From Propionispora sp. 2/2-37 (lineage in GTDB: Bacteria; Bacillota; Negativicutes; Propionisporales; Propionisporaceae): a stretch of 64,000 bases of DNA. This document shows positions 7,953 to 17,586 of the stretch, piece after piece. Under the pieces are notes generated by a model. It worked only from the letters and a program-made list of their open reading frames with translations, was not told the origin of the DNA and did no database searches. The translations under genes and the position numbers were made by a program. Position 1 is the stretch's first letter, and every line of letters starts with the position of its first letter. Location: contig NZ_CYSP01000004.1 of assembly GCF_001298735.1 (NCBI RefSeq), forward strand, positions 62,001 to 126,000, given 5' to 3'.

Positions 7953-9049
7953 CGCCGCCCCCTCCGTTTTCTTAGCGCTTTAACCCACAGCGCAATTAGT
8001 AAAACAGCTGAAATTCCATATACGGCTCCGGCGAAAAGACTGGAACATAAATAATTATCCATAGAGATGGCGCTTATAATATCCTTCGGCAGGGACGCCA
8101 AACCTAGAATAAGAAGCATGGTCAGGGGAACCATCGGGCGCATTGCCGGCAAATCCAAAAGTTTGCATAGCATAAATAAGGCCGCATACACACTTACGGC
8201 AATGGCAATAACTCCTGCAATAACCCATAGAATGATAAATAAGGATTCGATTCGCTGCAAATAACGGCTTAAATGAACCAGCCGGGCCATCTCAAAAAAC
8301 GGCAGCACCTTTTCTTGTCCTACCTGAACACCATAGACCAGAGTATATACCAACAGGGATGTCCCTTTAACCAAGCTGGAACCGCCTAGCCCAAAGATGG
8401 CAGCAGCCTGTAAAGTTCTACTATTTGGGAAGGAACTTGCCATAGCAAACAGAGCCAGAATTCCCACATTATAGCCGCTTGCCAATACAACTGATTTGGC
8501 AGCCGTCAACAATCCATACCCCCGCCAGGGAGTTAAATTATATACACAATAGAAAGGATATAACATTAATAATACCGCCCCCAGACCGGCTACGCCAAAA
8601 GGAATGATGATATACATGGAACGGCCGATCCCTTCTATTCCAATATATACCATAATCGCGATACAGACGGCATAAGCCAGTGAAACAATCTGAAAATCGG
8701 TGTTCGGCAGGGAAGTAAGCAATGTATTTTCAGTAAACTGGCGAAAAAGCAATACCGCATTTAAGACAAAAACACCGATGCAGAATACGGCAATGAAACG
8801 CGCGCTCCCTAGGCCCAACAAATTCTTCGCCATATCGAACAAATCCTCCGGTATGCGTTTATAAACATAAAGGAAGCCGTAAAATGCCAGGATGCCTAAA
8901 ATGCCTCCTAAAAAAGATACTATCCAGGCAATTTCACCGACCGTAGCCAAAAGATATACCGGATTGGACAAAAAAATCCTGACCATCGTAGTGCTAAATA
9001 TAATCCCGATTGCTTCCGCCTTTCCCATAGACCCATGCTGAAAACTCAT
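7937..9049 (-). CDS. spore germination protein, GerB family permease
   Basis: The 370-residue polytopic protein starts MSFQHGSMGKAEAIG and has about ten hydrophobic segments, as expected for the GerB family of the amino acid-polyamine-organocation superfamily. GerB subunits bind the nutrient germinant. I placed the start at 9049, where ATGA overlaps the gerA stop and the hydrophobic core begins about 12 residues in, rather than at 9091, which lacks a ribosome site. It overlaps gerC by 16 bases. The germinant cannot be predicted from sequence. Confidence 0.9.
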   Translation of the reverse strand: MSFQHGSMGKAEAIGIIFSTTMVRIFLSNPVYLLATVGEIAWIVSFLGGILGILAFYGFLYVYKRIPEDLFDMAKNLLGLGSARFIAVFCIGVFVLNAVLLFRQFTENTLLTSLPNTDFQIVSLAYAVCIAIMVYIGIEGIGRSMYIIIPFGVAGLGAVLLMLYPFYCVYNLTPWRGYGLLTAAKSVVLASGYNVGILALFAMASSFPNSRTLQAAAIFGLGGSSLVKGTSLLVYTLVYGVQVGQEKVLPFFEMARLVHLSRYLQRIESLFIILWVIAGVIAIAVSVYAALFMLCKLLDLPAMRPMVPLTMLLILGLASLPKDIISAISMDNYLCSSLFAGAVYGISAVLLIALWVKALRKRRGRRCTSG

Positions 9050-10914
9050 TCCTTCCGGGCTCCCTCTCCTGTTGGCTTTTCCGTTCTCCATTGGCGGCTG
9101 ATTTTCGGCTGACGATCTTGATTTTTGGTATTCAGTTCATCGGGGCGCTGTTCCTGCCGGAATACCGGACCTCTGGTAACAACATCCATTCCGGCGGATG
9201 TTCTCGGACCTAGCGGCGTCAAATAGGGAACACCCAGTGATTTCATGCTGGTTAGTATCCCTGTCAGCACAACCAAGCCGAAGGCTATTCCGGCAAAGCC
9301 AAGAAAAGAAGCCAGTAAAAGAAGCCCGAAGCGATAAATGCGCAAAGCAAAAGCCATACGGTAATCAGGAATGGTAAATGAAGCCACACCTGTTAAGGCA
9401 ATGAGAACTACCATGATCGGGCTGACAATCTTGGCGCTTACTGCCGCCTGACCTAAAATAATCGCGCCGACAATACCGATAGTTGACCCCAAGATGCCGG
9501 GAACCCTTAATCCGGCTTCACGGATGAGTTCAAAGGATAATTCCATAAGCAAAATTTCAAATAAAGCAGGAAAGGGAACCTGTTCTCTGGCCCCGGCAAT
9601 GGCCAGCGCCAGATCGGTAGGCAGAGCCTCCTGATGATAATAATTAATCGCTATATATATAGCCGGTAAAAGCACGACCAGGACCGTTCCAATCCAGCGC
9701 AAAAAGCGCATAAAAGTCCCAACACCAACTGATAAATTAAAATCTTCACTGGTTTGAAAAAAAGTAAAAAAATTGACGGGGAACATATATACAAAAGAAC
9801 TGCCTTCCAATAGCACGGCGATCCGTCCTTCCGCCAAATGGGCTGCAACCCGGTCCACTCTTTCCGTAGATAAAGACTGTGGAAAATCCACCCCGGGATG
9901 ATCTTCAATGAATTGCGCTAATATCGCCATAGAAGGAATATAATCGGTCGATATTCCTTTGATTCTTCGTTTAATTTCCGTGACCAGGTCAGAGTTGGCT
10001 ACCGACTGCAAATACATAACAGCACATTTTAGCGGAATACGGTCCCCTACCAGAATCATTTCCGTTATTAAATCATTAGTCGGCATCGTCACCCGGATTT
10101 GGGCTGTATTAACCCGCAAGCTTTCAGTAAACGATGCCTGACCGCCGCGTACCGTCTGTTCCATTTGCGGACGGTCAATACTACGCCGTTCATATCCTTT
10201 GGTATCCATCAGCAAAGCTGATGCCGTTCCCTCCAATAGCAGAGCAGTATCGCCACTATTAATGGCATCGATTAACTCCTGAAAGGTGCCGGCAATTTGG
10301 ACCTGATTGCTGGGCAGCAAGGTATCGGCAATTGTCCGGGCCAGGTCTTCTTCCCGGATATAGCTAAGTTTTTTTTGCTGTTTCAGTAAAGGGCATAAAA
10401 TGGAATCATTAATAATTTTTTTATCAACTAATCCATCAATATAGACTAACATGGCTCTTAAAGGCGGAACGGATGGTATCATGAAATTCCGCACAACAGC
10501 ATCTTTATTTTGCGGTAAATAATATATCTCTCTTAGAACATTCCGGTTTTCCTGCAGCTTAGTGCTAATCGTCCGCTGTTTCGGATCTATATTGGCATCA
10601 TACGACAGCATAATAGGAATTAATTCATTCTGCTGTTTTTCCAGCAGGGAGGCCGCCCCTATCATCGCTTCCTGTTCTTGTGCCGCCTTGCCTTGTTTTA
10701 AAATAAGCACGATTTTCTCCATAACAGCCGCCAACTGTCTTGCATGCTCCAGCAAACGATTTAACTGTAAAACTGAGGCTGTGAACTCCGTTTGCGCTGG
10801 TTCCTCTTTATTGGGCTTTTCCTTAAGTACAAAGGGATCGGGCAGTTGTGGGGGCTGATAAACAAGGAGCCTTTTCAACAAACGGACAATTTTAAACAGC
10901 GAATTATCATCCAT
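9046..10914 (-). CDS. spore germination protein, GerA family
   Basis: The 622-residue protein has a long soluble N-terminal domain and about five hydrophobic segments after residue 380. It contains GerA family segments such as YIDGLVDKKIINDSIL, GDTALLLEGT, RGGQASFTESLRVNTAQIR, EGRIAVLLEGSSF and the C-terminal LGVPYLTPLGP. GerA is the largest subunit of the receptor that triggers spore germination. The ATG at 10914 follows GGGGGTGG. The start at 10956 would add 14 residues with no ribosome site. It is first in the operon, with no strong promoter recognised upstream. Confidence 0.94.
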   Translation of the reverse strand: MDDNSLFKIVRLLKRLLVYQPPQLPDPFVLKEKPNKEEPAQTEFTASVLQLNRLLEHARQLAAVMEKIVLILKQGKAAQEQEAMIGAASLLEKQQNELIPIMLSYDANIDPKQRTISTKLQENRNVLREIYYLPQNKDAVVRNFMIPSVPPLRAMLVYIDGLVDKKIINDSILCPLLKQQKKLSYIREEDLARTIADTLLPSNQVQIAGTFQELIDAINSGDTALLLEGTASALLMDTKGYERRSIDRPQMEQTVRGGQASFTESLRVNTAQIRVTMPTNDLITEMILVGDRIPLKCAVMYLQSVANSDLVTEIKRRIKGISTDYIPSMAILAQFIEDHPGVDFPQSLSTERVDRVAAHLAEGRIAVLLEGSSFVYMFPVNFFTFFQTSEDFNLSVGVGTFMRFLRWIGTVLVVLLPAIYIAINYYHQEALPTDLALAIAGAREQVPFPALFEILLMELSFELIREAGLRVPGILGSTIGIVGAIILGQAAVSAKIVSPIMVVLIALTGVASFTIPDYRMAFALRIYRFGLLLLASFLGFAGIAFGLVVLTGILTSMKSLGVPYLTPLGPRTSAGMDVVTRGPVFRQEQRPDELNTKNQDRQPKISRQWRTEKPTGEGARKE

Positions 10915-11088
10915 ATAACCACCCCCGGTATTACCGGTAGTATATCCCTCTTTCACTACCCTTAGTCACTTTGCCAAACGGTCTGCTGCCAACGATGCGT
11001 AACAAAATAGCAAACACACGTTAGCCTTCACAATGCTACACATCAGGACATTCATCCCGCCAGCTCAGCCAACAAATATTTCATCTGC

Positions 11089-11133
11089 AAAAAAAACAGG
11101 GTAAAGGAGTTCCTTCCCGGACTCCCCTACCCT
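11089..11133 (-). terminator. terminator of the opuC operon
   Basis: On the minus strand GGGTAGGGGAGT pairs with ACTCCTTTACCC across a 10-nt loop, with two mismatched positions, and is followed by TGTTTTTTTTGC. It lies just past the stop of the substrate-binding gene. Confidence 0.8.
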
Positions 11134-11157
11134 TAACCCTGCTATCGTTAATTACTC

Positions 11158-12054
11158 TTATTTTATCAACCCTTGTTCCTTCAGCCAATTTTTAGCAACC
11201 TCTTTAGCATCCTGTTTATCCAAATCAACCTTGGCATTTAATATTGCCATTTGTTTATCGTCCAGTCTGCCGCCCAATAGATTTAATGCATCGGCAACTT
11301 CAGGATGCTTGTCAAGAAGTTCCCTTCTGACAATAGGTGCGGCATAATAGGGCGGGAAGAAATGTTTGTCGTCTTTCAGGATTTTCAAGTTAAACGCCGG
11401 AATACGGCCATCGGTGGAAAATCCGTCAATCACATCGACCTTCCCGTCGCGGACGCCCGCATAAGTCAATCCCGGATCCATGCCGTTTACGCTTTTAAAA
11501 TTCATTCCGTATACTTTCTGCAGCCCCAGATACCCGTCTTCCCGTTCTGCAAACTCCTGGGTGCAGCCAAGCTGTAACTCCGGGGCTTTAGCCACGAGGT
11601 CGCTGAAAGTATGAATTCCCAGATTCTCTGCCTGGTCTGCCCGCATGGTTAGGGTATAGGTATTATTAAAACCAAATGGCTGTAACCAGATAATATTTTT
11701 TTGCTTTTCGTAGATTTCCTTAACCTGATCATAAGCTGCCTGCGGATCACTGATCAAAGGTTGCCCTAATACATTGATCAAAGCCGTTCCCGTATACTCC
11801 GGATAGATATCAATATCACCGCGTTCCAGCGCCTGCACCACAACGTTGGTACCTCCCAAATACGGCTTGGTCTCTACTGTAAGATCGGTTCTGTCTTCGA
11901 TCATGTATTTCATCATATAAACTAAAATATCCTGTTCGGTAAAATTCTTACCGGCAATGACGACCCGGTCGCCTTTACTGCCAGTGAATAAGGAACAACC
12001 TGCCAGAACTATGGTTAGCAGTAATAAACTGAAAAGAGCTATCTTTTTCCGCAT
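11158..12054 (-). CDS. opuCC: OpuC-type ABC transporter, substrate-binding lipoprotein
   Basis: The 298-residue protein has a lipobox ending LAGC (Cys 20) and the OpuAC/ProX-like fold of quaternary-amine binding proteins: VVIAGKNFTEQDILVYMM, TKPYLGGTNVVVQALERGDIDIYPEYTGTA and VIDGFSTDGRIPAF. It would deliver glycine betaine, carnitine or choline to the permease. In a diderm it would be lipid-anchored facing the periplasm. It is the last gene of opuCA-opuCB-opuCC, 22 bases after the permease gene. Ligand choice between betaine, carnitine and choline cannot be read here. Confidence 0.9.
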   Translation of the reverse strand: MRKKIALFSLLLLTIVLAGCSLFTGSKGDRVVIAGKNFTEQDILVYMMKYMIEDRTDLTVETKPYLGGTNVVVQALERGDIDIYPEYTGTALINVLGQPLISDPQAAYDQVKEIYEKQKNIIWLQPFGFNNTYTLTMRADQAENLGIHTFSDLVAKAPELQLGCTQEFAEREDGYLGLQKVYGMNFKSVNGMDPGLTYAGVRDGKVDVIDGFSTDGRIPAFNLKILKDDKHFFPPYYAAPIVRRELLDKHPEVADALNLLGGRLDDKQMAILNAKVDLDKQDAKEVAKNWLKEQGLIK

Positions 12055-12076
12055 ACTTCACTTCCCTCTCTAGCTT

Positions 12077-12715
12077 TTATTTCACACCACGGGGGCGCAC
12101 CCAGATTTCCAGTTTTTTCAATACATAATCAAATAGCAGTGCCAGCAAGGCAGCGGGCAAGGCACCGGCCAGAATCAATTCACTATTCGCCATCGCAATT
12201 CCCCGGAAAATCAGATCCCCCAGCCCGCCGGCACCAATCAGGGCCGCTAACGTTGCCACACCGACCAACAGTACGGTAGCAGTGCGGATACCGGCCATAA
12301 TCACCGACAAAGCCATGGGCAACTCCACCATAAAGAGTACCTGCAGCGAAGTCATGCCCATGCCGATACCGGCTTCAACCGCTGCCGGGGAAACTCCGAG
12401 AATACCGGTATAGGTATTGCGCATAATCGGCAGTAAGCCATAAATGGTAAGCGCGACAATCGCCGGTACCGGTCCAATCCCCAGGAGCGGAATCATAAAC
12501 CCCAGCAAAGCCAGACTAGGTATAGTCTGGAAAACCGCTGTAATACCAATGACCAATTCGGCCCAGCGCCTATAACGGGTCAGTACGATACCTACCGGGA
12601 CAGCTATGAGGTTTGCCAAAAGCAGCGAGATCATCGTTAATTCCACATGCTGTGTTGTCGCCAGTAAAATATCCTGCCACCGGTCTTGCAAAATAAACCA
12701 AAAATTTTCCAGCAT
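12077..12715 (-). CDS. opuCB: OpuC-type ABC transporter permease
   Basis: The 212-residue permease has five to six membrane helices and the binding-protein-dependent transport EAA-like loop (AAVEAGIGMGMTSLQVLFMVELPMALSVIMAGIR) that couples to the ATPase. It resembles OpuCB/OpuBB/YehW permeases for quaternary amines. Only one permease gene is present between the ATPase and binding-protein genes, whereas many opuC operons have two (opuCB and opuCD). It probably works as a homodimer. Intergenic gaps of 22 and 25 bases support one transcript. Confidence 0.9.
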   Translation of the reverse strand: MLENFWFILQDRWQDILLATTQHVELTMISLLLANLIAVPVGIVLTRYRRWAELVIGITAVFQTIPSLALLGFMIPLLGIGPVPAIVALTIYGLLPIMRNTYTGILGVSPAAVEAGIGMGMTSLQVLFMVELPMALSVIMAGIRTATVLLVGVATLAALIGAGGLGDLIFRGIAMANSELILAGALPAALLALLFDYVLKKLEIWVRPRGVK

Positions 12716-12740
12716 ACCATCCTCCCCCTCTCAAAACCAC

Positions 12741-13862
12741 TTATGCATCTTCAGCAAAATTCTCTGCCATAATATCTACTAAACTGGCACGCGTAATGAC
12801 GCCCAGCAATTTGCGCTCTTTATCCACAACCGGTAAATAAGCGATCTTGTGCTGGCTGATTAACCGGATGGCCTCAGCTAGCGGCTGAGCCACCTCCACA
12901 ACGCAGTTCGCCGGTTGCAGCACATCCTGTAACGTGATATTTTCATCTTGATAATGCTTATGGATATCCCAGACACTCGCTTTTCCCAATAGCCTGCCTT
13001 CACTGTCAACAATAAGCAGCGTATCTACTTTTTTCATGCGCATCACCCGGATAGCGGCCGCCAATCCTCTATCCGGTCCGGATATAATAGGCTTCACCAT
13101 AATGTCGGCAATATCCGGATAGCTGTCCGTAAGCTGTAAGCGATTTTCGCCGATAAAGCCGCGAACAAATTCATTAACCGGATGCCGTAAAATCTGTTCC
13201 GGCGTATCAAATTGAATAATTCTGCCTTCATTCATGATACAAATACGATTGCCAATCTTGATGGCCTCATCAATATCATGAGTAACAAATACAATGGTTT
13301 TGCGGATCGTTTCCTGCAAACGCACCAGTTCATCCTGCAATTGTTCCCGGCTAATCGGGTCCAAGGCACTAAACGGTTCATCCATTAAAATGATCGGCGG
13401 ATCGGCTGCCATGGCGCGAATTACACCAATGCGCTGCTGCTGCCCGCCGCTTAGCTCTGCCGGATAACGTTGAGCGTACTGATCAGGATCAAGGTTTACC
13501 ATCTGCATGAGGTCACGAACCCGCCTGCGGTACCGGTCCGCATCCCACTTTTTCAGCTTCGGTACCAGGGCTACATTTTCTTCGATAGTCATATGCGGCA
13601 AAAGCCCTATATTTTGTATAACATAGCCGATATTGCGGCGAAGTGTTACCGGATCTTTTTGGCTAATATCCTGATTATCGATATATATTGTACCTTTTGT
13701 AGGCGTAACCAGCCGGTTGATCATTTTCATTGTGGTCGTTTTCCCACAACCGCTGGGACCGATTAATACAATGAGTTCACCCTGATGAATTTGCAGGTTG
13801 ACGTCATGCAGCACCTGCTGCCCGGTATCATAGGTCTTAGCAACCCCATTAAATTCGATCAT
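12741..13862 (-). CDS. opuCA: OpuC-type ABC transporter ATPase with tandem CBS domains
   Basis: The 373 residues contain Walker A GPSGCGKT (35-42), signature LSGGQQQR (147-154), Walker B IILMDEP (167-173) and the switch His in VTHD. They are followed by two CBS domains from about 250 to 370 (VDSEGRLLGKASVW and VVDKERKLLGVITRASLVD). In OpuA/OpuC ATPases the CBS module senses ionic strength and, in several Firmicutes, binds c-di-AMP. The ATG at 13862 has AAAGGAGGAA upstream. It is first in the operon, behind a promoter overlapped by a palindromic element. Confidence 0.95.
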   Translation of the reverse strand: MIEFNGVAKTYDTGQQVLHDVNLQIHQGELIVLIGPSGCGKTTTMKMINRLVTPTKGTIYIDNQDISQKDPVTLRRNIGYVIQNIGLLPHMTIEENVALVPKLKKWDADRYRRRVRDLMQMVNLDPDQYAQRYPAELSGGQQQRIGVIRAMAADPPIILMDEPFSALDPISREQLQDELVRLQETIRKTIVFVTHDIDEAIKIGNRICIMNEGRIIQFDTPEQILRHPVNEFVRGFIGENRLQLTDSYPDIADIMVKPIISGPDRGLAAAIRVMRMKKVDTLLIVDSEGRLLGKASVWDIHKHYQDENITLQDVLQPANCVVEVAQPLAEAIRLISQHKIAYLPVVDKERKLLGVITRASLVDIMAENFAEDA

Positions 13863-13885
13863 CTTATTCCTCCTTTATTCCATTT

Positions 13886-13935
13886 ACTTACTAACAACTT
13901 AATAATATTATACAAATTGTTAGTAAGTTTGTAAA
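13886..13935 (-). promoter_or_regulatory. opuC promoter with embedded bipartite operator
   Basis: On the minus strand TTTACA (13935-13930) and TATAAT (13912-13907) are exactly 17 bp apart, 45 bp from the opuCA start. An inverted repeat with 12-bp perfect arms overlaps it: ACTTACTAACAA (13886-13897) and its complement (13917-13928), with 19 bp between. One arm sits in the -35/-10 spacer and the other just past the -10, the geometry of a repressor site. The core CTAACAA-N19-TTGTTAG recurs at the DapB-like gene (60140-60172). Confidence 0.8.
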
Positions 13936-13938
13936 GTC

Positions 13939-13993
13939 TTAAGAAAACAGCGACACCCTGCAGATTATATACAGGGTGTCGCTGTTTTCTTAA
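13939..13993. terminator. 22-bp stem terminator of the clc gene
   Basis: A perfect 22-bp inverted repeat (13939-13960 with 13972-13993) with an 11-nt loop lies between the opuC promoter and the clc stop. A- and T-rich ends on both sides allow termination in both directions. It isolates the opuC promoter from the clc transcript. Confidence 0.85.
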
Positions 13994-14002
13994 TTAACCT
14001 AA

Positions 14003-15577
14003 TTACCATTGTCCTTCGGCTGCTAATTCACGCAGTGCCTGCAGCTGATTTTCTTCCGCCAGAATATATAAATAATCCCCGGTGGCCAAACGGGTATCAC
14101 CCCTGGGAAGTAATTCCTCTTCTCCCCGTTTTATACTGATTAGCAGCGCCTGGTGGGGCCAGTTTATTTGCTTTACCTTCTTTTTATCCAGTTGTGATCC
14201 CATGCAAACAACCAGTTCAATCACCTGCCGTTTACCAGGATTAAGTCCGGTATAGGCTTTCCCCTGTGCACGCAGGGATCGGTTCAAAAGGGCTTCGTAA
14301 ACAGGTTTGACTTTGCCGATATCGGCCACAAGATAAGCAATCATGGATACCAGAATCAACGGTAATAAATGATTAAAAGATCCGGTCATCTCCATGATTA
14401 ACACACTGCCTGTAACCGGTGCTTTGACCACAGCTGCAAAGCAAGCCGCCATGGACAGAACAATCATGTTCATCATGTACATAGCATCCATCTGACCAAA
14501 ATAAACCATTATCTGGCTAAACAAGCCGCCTCCTAGGGCTCCTAAGACAAGCATGGGCAGGAAGATGCCTCCCGGAACACCTGAGCCATAACTTAGCATG
14601 GTAAAGAAGAACTTCCCCAACAGCAGCACAACTAAAATTGTAAAATTAAATTGTGTTCCGGCCAGTTGATTAACCAAATCATTCCCGCCGCCGAGAATAT
14701 CCGGCAAAACAAAACCGATCAGCCCGGCAGTAAACAATGGCAGTGCTGCTTTACGCGGCCCCTTCAGCCAGTTCTGCTGTTTCTCATATAAACTTAACGT
14801 TTTCAACAACCCCACATTAAACACAGCACCTAAAATCCCCATAGTCAAACCGACCATCAAAACGATAACAAAATAATACGCAGGCAAGTCAGGCAGTTTG
14901 GCAAACCGGAAGACCGGCGCATAACCAAAGAATTGCTGCGTAACGACATCAGCCGTTACTGCCGCTGTAATCGCCGACATTAAAACGGCCGGGGAAAAAT
15001 TTTTATGTAATTCTTCTAATGAAAAAATGACCCCAGACAACGGCGCATTAAAAGCAGCGGATAATCCTGCACTGGCACCGCTGGTCAGCAAATAACGCTC
15101 TTCCATCTTCGTTCTGCCAAGAAGGCGGCTGATCCCCTGTCCCACCATGGCGCCCAATTGAATAGAAGGCCCCTCTCTTCCCAAAGATAATCCTGCCCCG
15201 ATTGCCAGTACACCGCCAAAGAATTTAGCTGCCAAAATCCTTAACCACTGCATCTTCATCATACCTAAAATAGCACCTTTGACTTGTGGGATACCGCTGC
15301 CACCGGCCATAGGCTCTATCGTTACGATCCAGTGCAGGATATATGCTACACTCATAAGGCCAAGAAACCACAGGATCATCAACTCGCCCTTTCCTGCCTG
15401 AAAGGAAAGGTAAACAAAAGCACGTAAACTTTCCGCCTTTTCCAGTAAAAAGCGAAATGCAACAATAATGATTCCGGCAAACAGTCCGCTAAGAATTCCC
15501 TCGACAAATAACTTCATACGAAAGTCGTGCCAATGCAGCAGCGAATAATATACCTTGCTCAATTTTTGTTTTTCCAT
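14003..15577 (-). CDS. ClC-family chloride/proton antiporter with C-terminal RCK_C domain
   Basis: The 524-residue protein has the ClC anion-site motifs GSGIP (93-97), GREGP (133-137) with the gating Glu 135, the second proton glutamate in FNAPLSGVIFSLEEL, and GGIFLP. Both glutamates point to a Cl-/H+ exchanger rather than a channel. The last 80 residues (VCMGSQLDKKKVKQINWP...TGDYLYILAEENQL) form an RCK_C/TrkA_C domain, a module that in several ion transporters binds c-di-AMP. The ATG at 15577 follows GGGGAG; a TTG one codon earlier is less well spaced. It sits upstream of the opuC operon, separated by a terminator, consistent with osmotic or pH homeostasis. Confidence 0.92.
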   Translation of the reverse strand: MEKQKLSKVYYSLLHWHDFRMKLFVEGILSGLFAGIIIVAFRFLLEKAESLRAFVYLSFQAGKGELMILWFLGLMSVAYILHWIVTIEPMAGGSGIPQVKGAILGMMKMQWLRILAAKFFGGVLAIGAGLSLGREGPSIQLGAMVGQGISRLLGRTKMEERYLLTSGASAGLSAAFNAPLSGVIFSLEELHKNFSPAVLMSAITAAVTADVVTQQFFGYAPVFRFAKLPDLPAYYFVIVLMVGLTMGILGAVFNVGLLKTLSLYEKQQNWLKGPRKAALPLFTAGLIGFVLPDILGGGNDLVNQLAGTQFNFTILVVLLLGKFFFTMLSYGSGVPGGIFLPMLVLGALGGGLFSQIMVYFGQMDAMYMMNMIVLSMAACFAAVVKAPVTGSVLIMEMTGSFNHLLPLILVSMIAYLVADIGKVKPVYEALLNRSLRAQGKAYTGLNPGKRQVIELVVCMGSQLDKKKVKQINWPHQALLISIKRGEEELLPRGDTRLATGDYLYILAEENQLQALRELAAEGQW

Positions 15578-15603
15578 CAAAATCTCCCCAGTGCTTCATT
15601 AAA

Positions 15604-15640
15604 CATAAAAATAACGCTTCTATACTCGTAGAAGCGTTAT
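15604..15640 (-). terminator. terminator of the chemoreceptor gene
   Basis: A 12-bp perfect stem (15611-15622 with 15629-15640) with a 6-nt loop is followed on the minus strand by TTTTTATG. It lies 8 bases past the chemoreceptor stop. Confidence 0.85.
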
Positions 15641-15647
15641 ATCCTTT

Positions 15648-16925
15648 CTATTTTTCCACCATGGCCGACAAATCGGTAGCCGAGCGGGCAACCTCATTGG
15701 AAGCTTTTTCAATCTCCTGCGAAGTAAGCGCCAGGCTCCTTACTGCTTCGGCAATATGGTCAACTTGTTCAAAGTTGCTGGTAATCGCCTCTAAAATTAC
15801 CGTCATGCGTGACGAAGTTTCTTCGACCGCCTTACTTACCGCATCTAAGACAGCCGCCTGCTCATCCATACTGATAACCACTTCTTTGGTGGAAGTTGTA
15901 TTATCGCTGATAAGCTGCACAATCTCATTAGCGGCAGCCCGGCTTTGCTCAGCCAGCTTCCGCACCTCATCGGCCACTACGGCAAATCCCCGCCCGGCTT
16001 CACCGGCCCGGGCCGCTTCAATGGCGGCATTTAAAGCCAAAAGATTAGTTTGACTGGCTATGCCGGTAATGGTCTCAACGATCTGAGCCACCGAATCCGA
16101 GGTGGTTTCCAGCGATCTGACTCTCGTCTGGGCCTCCTGATTCGTCCGGATCATGGCGGCAACCTGATGCAACATATCGCGGGTCGCTGTCTCCCCTTCT
16201 TCGGCTGTCCCCTTGGCTGATTCCGCTTCTTCCTTAGCCACGGCTGAAGCATCTTTAATACTATCGGCAGCATGGGCCATTTGCGCCGCAGAAGCAGATG
16301 TCTCTTCCGCTGTTGCCGCCAGGGTCTGGCTGGATTCCTGCACCTGAGAAACCAGCGCAGTCTGTTCTGCCATCAGCATTTTCAAAACTTCCCTGCGGTC
16401 AACCTCTTTGGCAAAGTCTGCAATAAAAGCCTGATTGGTTCGCGCCTCAACCAATTGTAAAATCTGCAGTAAAGCAACCAGAACTTTTTGCAAATGCTCC
16501 TGATCGGCGGCATATTCACGAAAAATATACGGAATCAATTCCTGCTTTAAGGCTCCCATTGCCAGTATAAACCACTCTGCCGGCAATTTTATTTTATTAT
16601 GGATCTGACCGATCCGTTCTTTTTCCAGCAGATAAGCCTCATCAATCCTGGTTACACAGAGTGAATTTAAAAACTGCCGGAAGGTTTTTTTCAGTTGTTC
16701 TACAGTGGAGTGCTGCCGGATAAACTGTTCCACTTCCGGTATTTTGGTCAGCCGTGCATAAAAATTGGTAGTAATGGTGTCTCCGTATTTTTCGACAATC
16801 GGGTTAAGACTTCCTAAATAGGCAATGGATTGATTATCCATTGCCAAAAAACAGCGGGCCACTTGTACCTCAGCCTCAATGGAACCGGCCGTCGGTTGGG
16901 AAAATTTTTTACCTTTACCGAACAT
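15648..16925 (-). CDS. globin-coupled methyl-accepting chemotaxis protein (HemAT-like)
   Basis: The 425-residue soluble protein lacks membrane segments. Its first 180 residues match the sensor globin of HemAT-type receptors, with proximal His 109 in [21 protein letters not shown]. The rest is an MCP signalling domain with the hairpin tip [20 protein letters not shown] and [11 protein letters not shown], which contacts CheA/CheW. HemAT proteins bind O2 at haem and drive aerotaxis; in an anaerobe this would most simply mean oxygen avoidance. The ATG at 16925 follows GGGGGAG and was preferred over an in-frame start at 16946. No other chemotaxis gene is nearby. Confidence 0.92.
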   Translation of the reverse strand: MFGKGKKFSQPTAGSIEAEVQVARCFLAMDNQSIAYLGSLNPIVEKYGDTITTNFYARLTKIPEVEQFIRQHSTVEQLKKTFRQFLNSLCVTRIDEAYLLEKERIGQIHNKIKLPAEWFILAMGALKQELIPYIFREYAADQEHLQKVLVALLQILQLVEARTNQAFIADFAKEVDRREVLKMLMAEQTALVSQVQESSQTLAATAEETSASAAQMAHAADSIKDASAVAKEEAESAKGTAEEGETATRDMLHQVAAMIRTNQEAQTRVRSLETTSDSVAQIVETITGIASQTNLLALNAAIEAARAGEAGRGFAVVADEVRKLAEQSRAAANEIVQLISDNTTSTKEVVISMDEQAAVLDAVSKAVEETSSRMTVILEAITSNFEQVDHIAEAVRSLALTSQEIEKASNEVARSATDLSAMVEK

Positions 16926-17146
16926 ATTCTCTCCCCCTAGTATCAATATACCTCATTCGAATCTACATAAGTGATGGATTTAACTACAAAATTCCCCGTA
17001 TACTTCCATATTCTATAAAGAAACGGCAAGTCCTGTCTTCCGCACAAGAAATCCCCTGTGAAGGAGGCTAAAAAGATAATATTTCTAATGAATAGTTGCA
17101 CCGACCATTCTATATACAAATGATATGAGCAAAATCGCAGGTTTGT

Positions 17147-17347
17147 TCAGTCAGAAACGCAACAATAACGATATGGTTTCTTAGACGGGAACACTTTATT
17201 ATTTGAAGCTTCATTAAAAAATTGATCATAAATGGTTTCCAGCCGTTGAAAAAGACGTTCCCTTTCGTCAGGCTGAATGTCTGCACTATCCATCCGTTCG
17301 CAAATCCAGAGAATTTCATTAACTGCTTCGTCCGATAACCTTCTCAT
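17147..17347 (-). CDS. small hypothetical protein, 66 residues
   Basis: The frame reads MRRLSDEAVNEILWICERMD with a charged helical middle (DERERLFQRLETIYDQFF) and a Cys pair near the end. The start has GGGGGGCC seven bases upstream. No family was recognised and no membrane segment is present. It stands alone between the chemoreceptor and metA. An overlapping frame (17110-17319) is weaker because it lacks a ribosome site. Confidence 0.5.
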   Translation of the reverse strand: MRRLSDEAVNEILWICERMDSADIQPDERERLFQRLETIYDQFFNEASNNKVFPSKKPYRYCCVSD

Positions 17348-17519
17348 AAAGGCCCCCCTTACCCGGTCTTTTTTATCATTTTCTGCTTTTTATATCCTTT
17401 AATTACAAATCCTACCAATACAAAGAAATTCCTTTATAAAAATGTATCAGACAGTAAATTTTGTAAAAATAATTTATAGAGTACATTCGATATTTTTTGA
17501 TTCATTTCGAACCAGTACG

Positions 17520-17548
17520 TTGCGCAGTCCGGATAAATGGTTTATAAT
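17520..17548 (+). promoter_or_regulatory. metA promoter
   Basis: TTGCGC (17520-17525) and TATAAT (17543-17548) are 17 bp apart, 39 bp upstream of the metA ATG. The leader is too short for a SAM riboswitch or T-box, and none was seen. Confidence 0.7.
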
Positions 17549-17586
17549 AATTATTCATCTGAATCATAATGTGGAGGAATCAGGTC

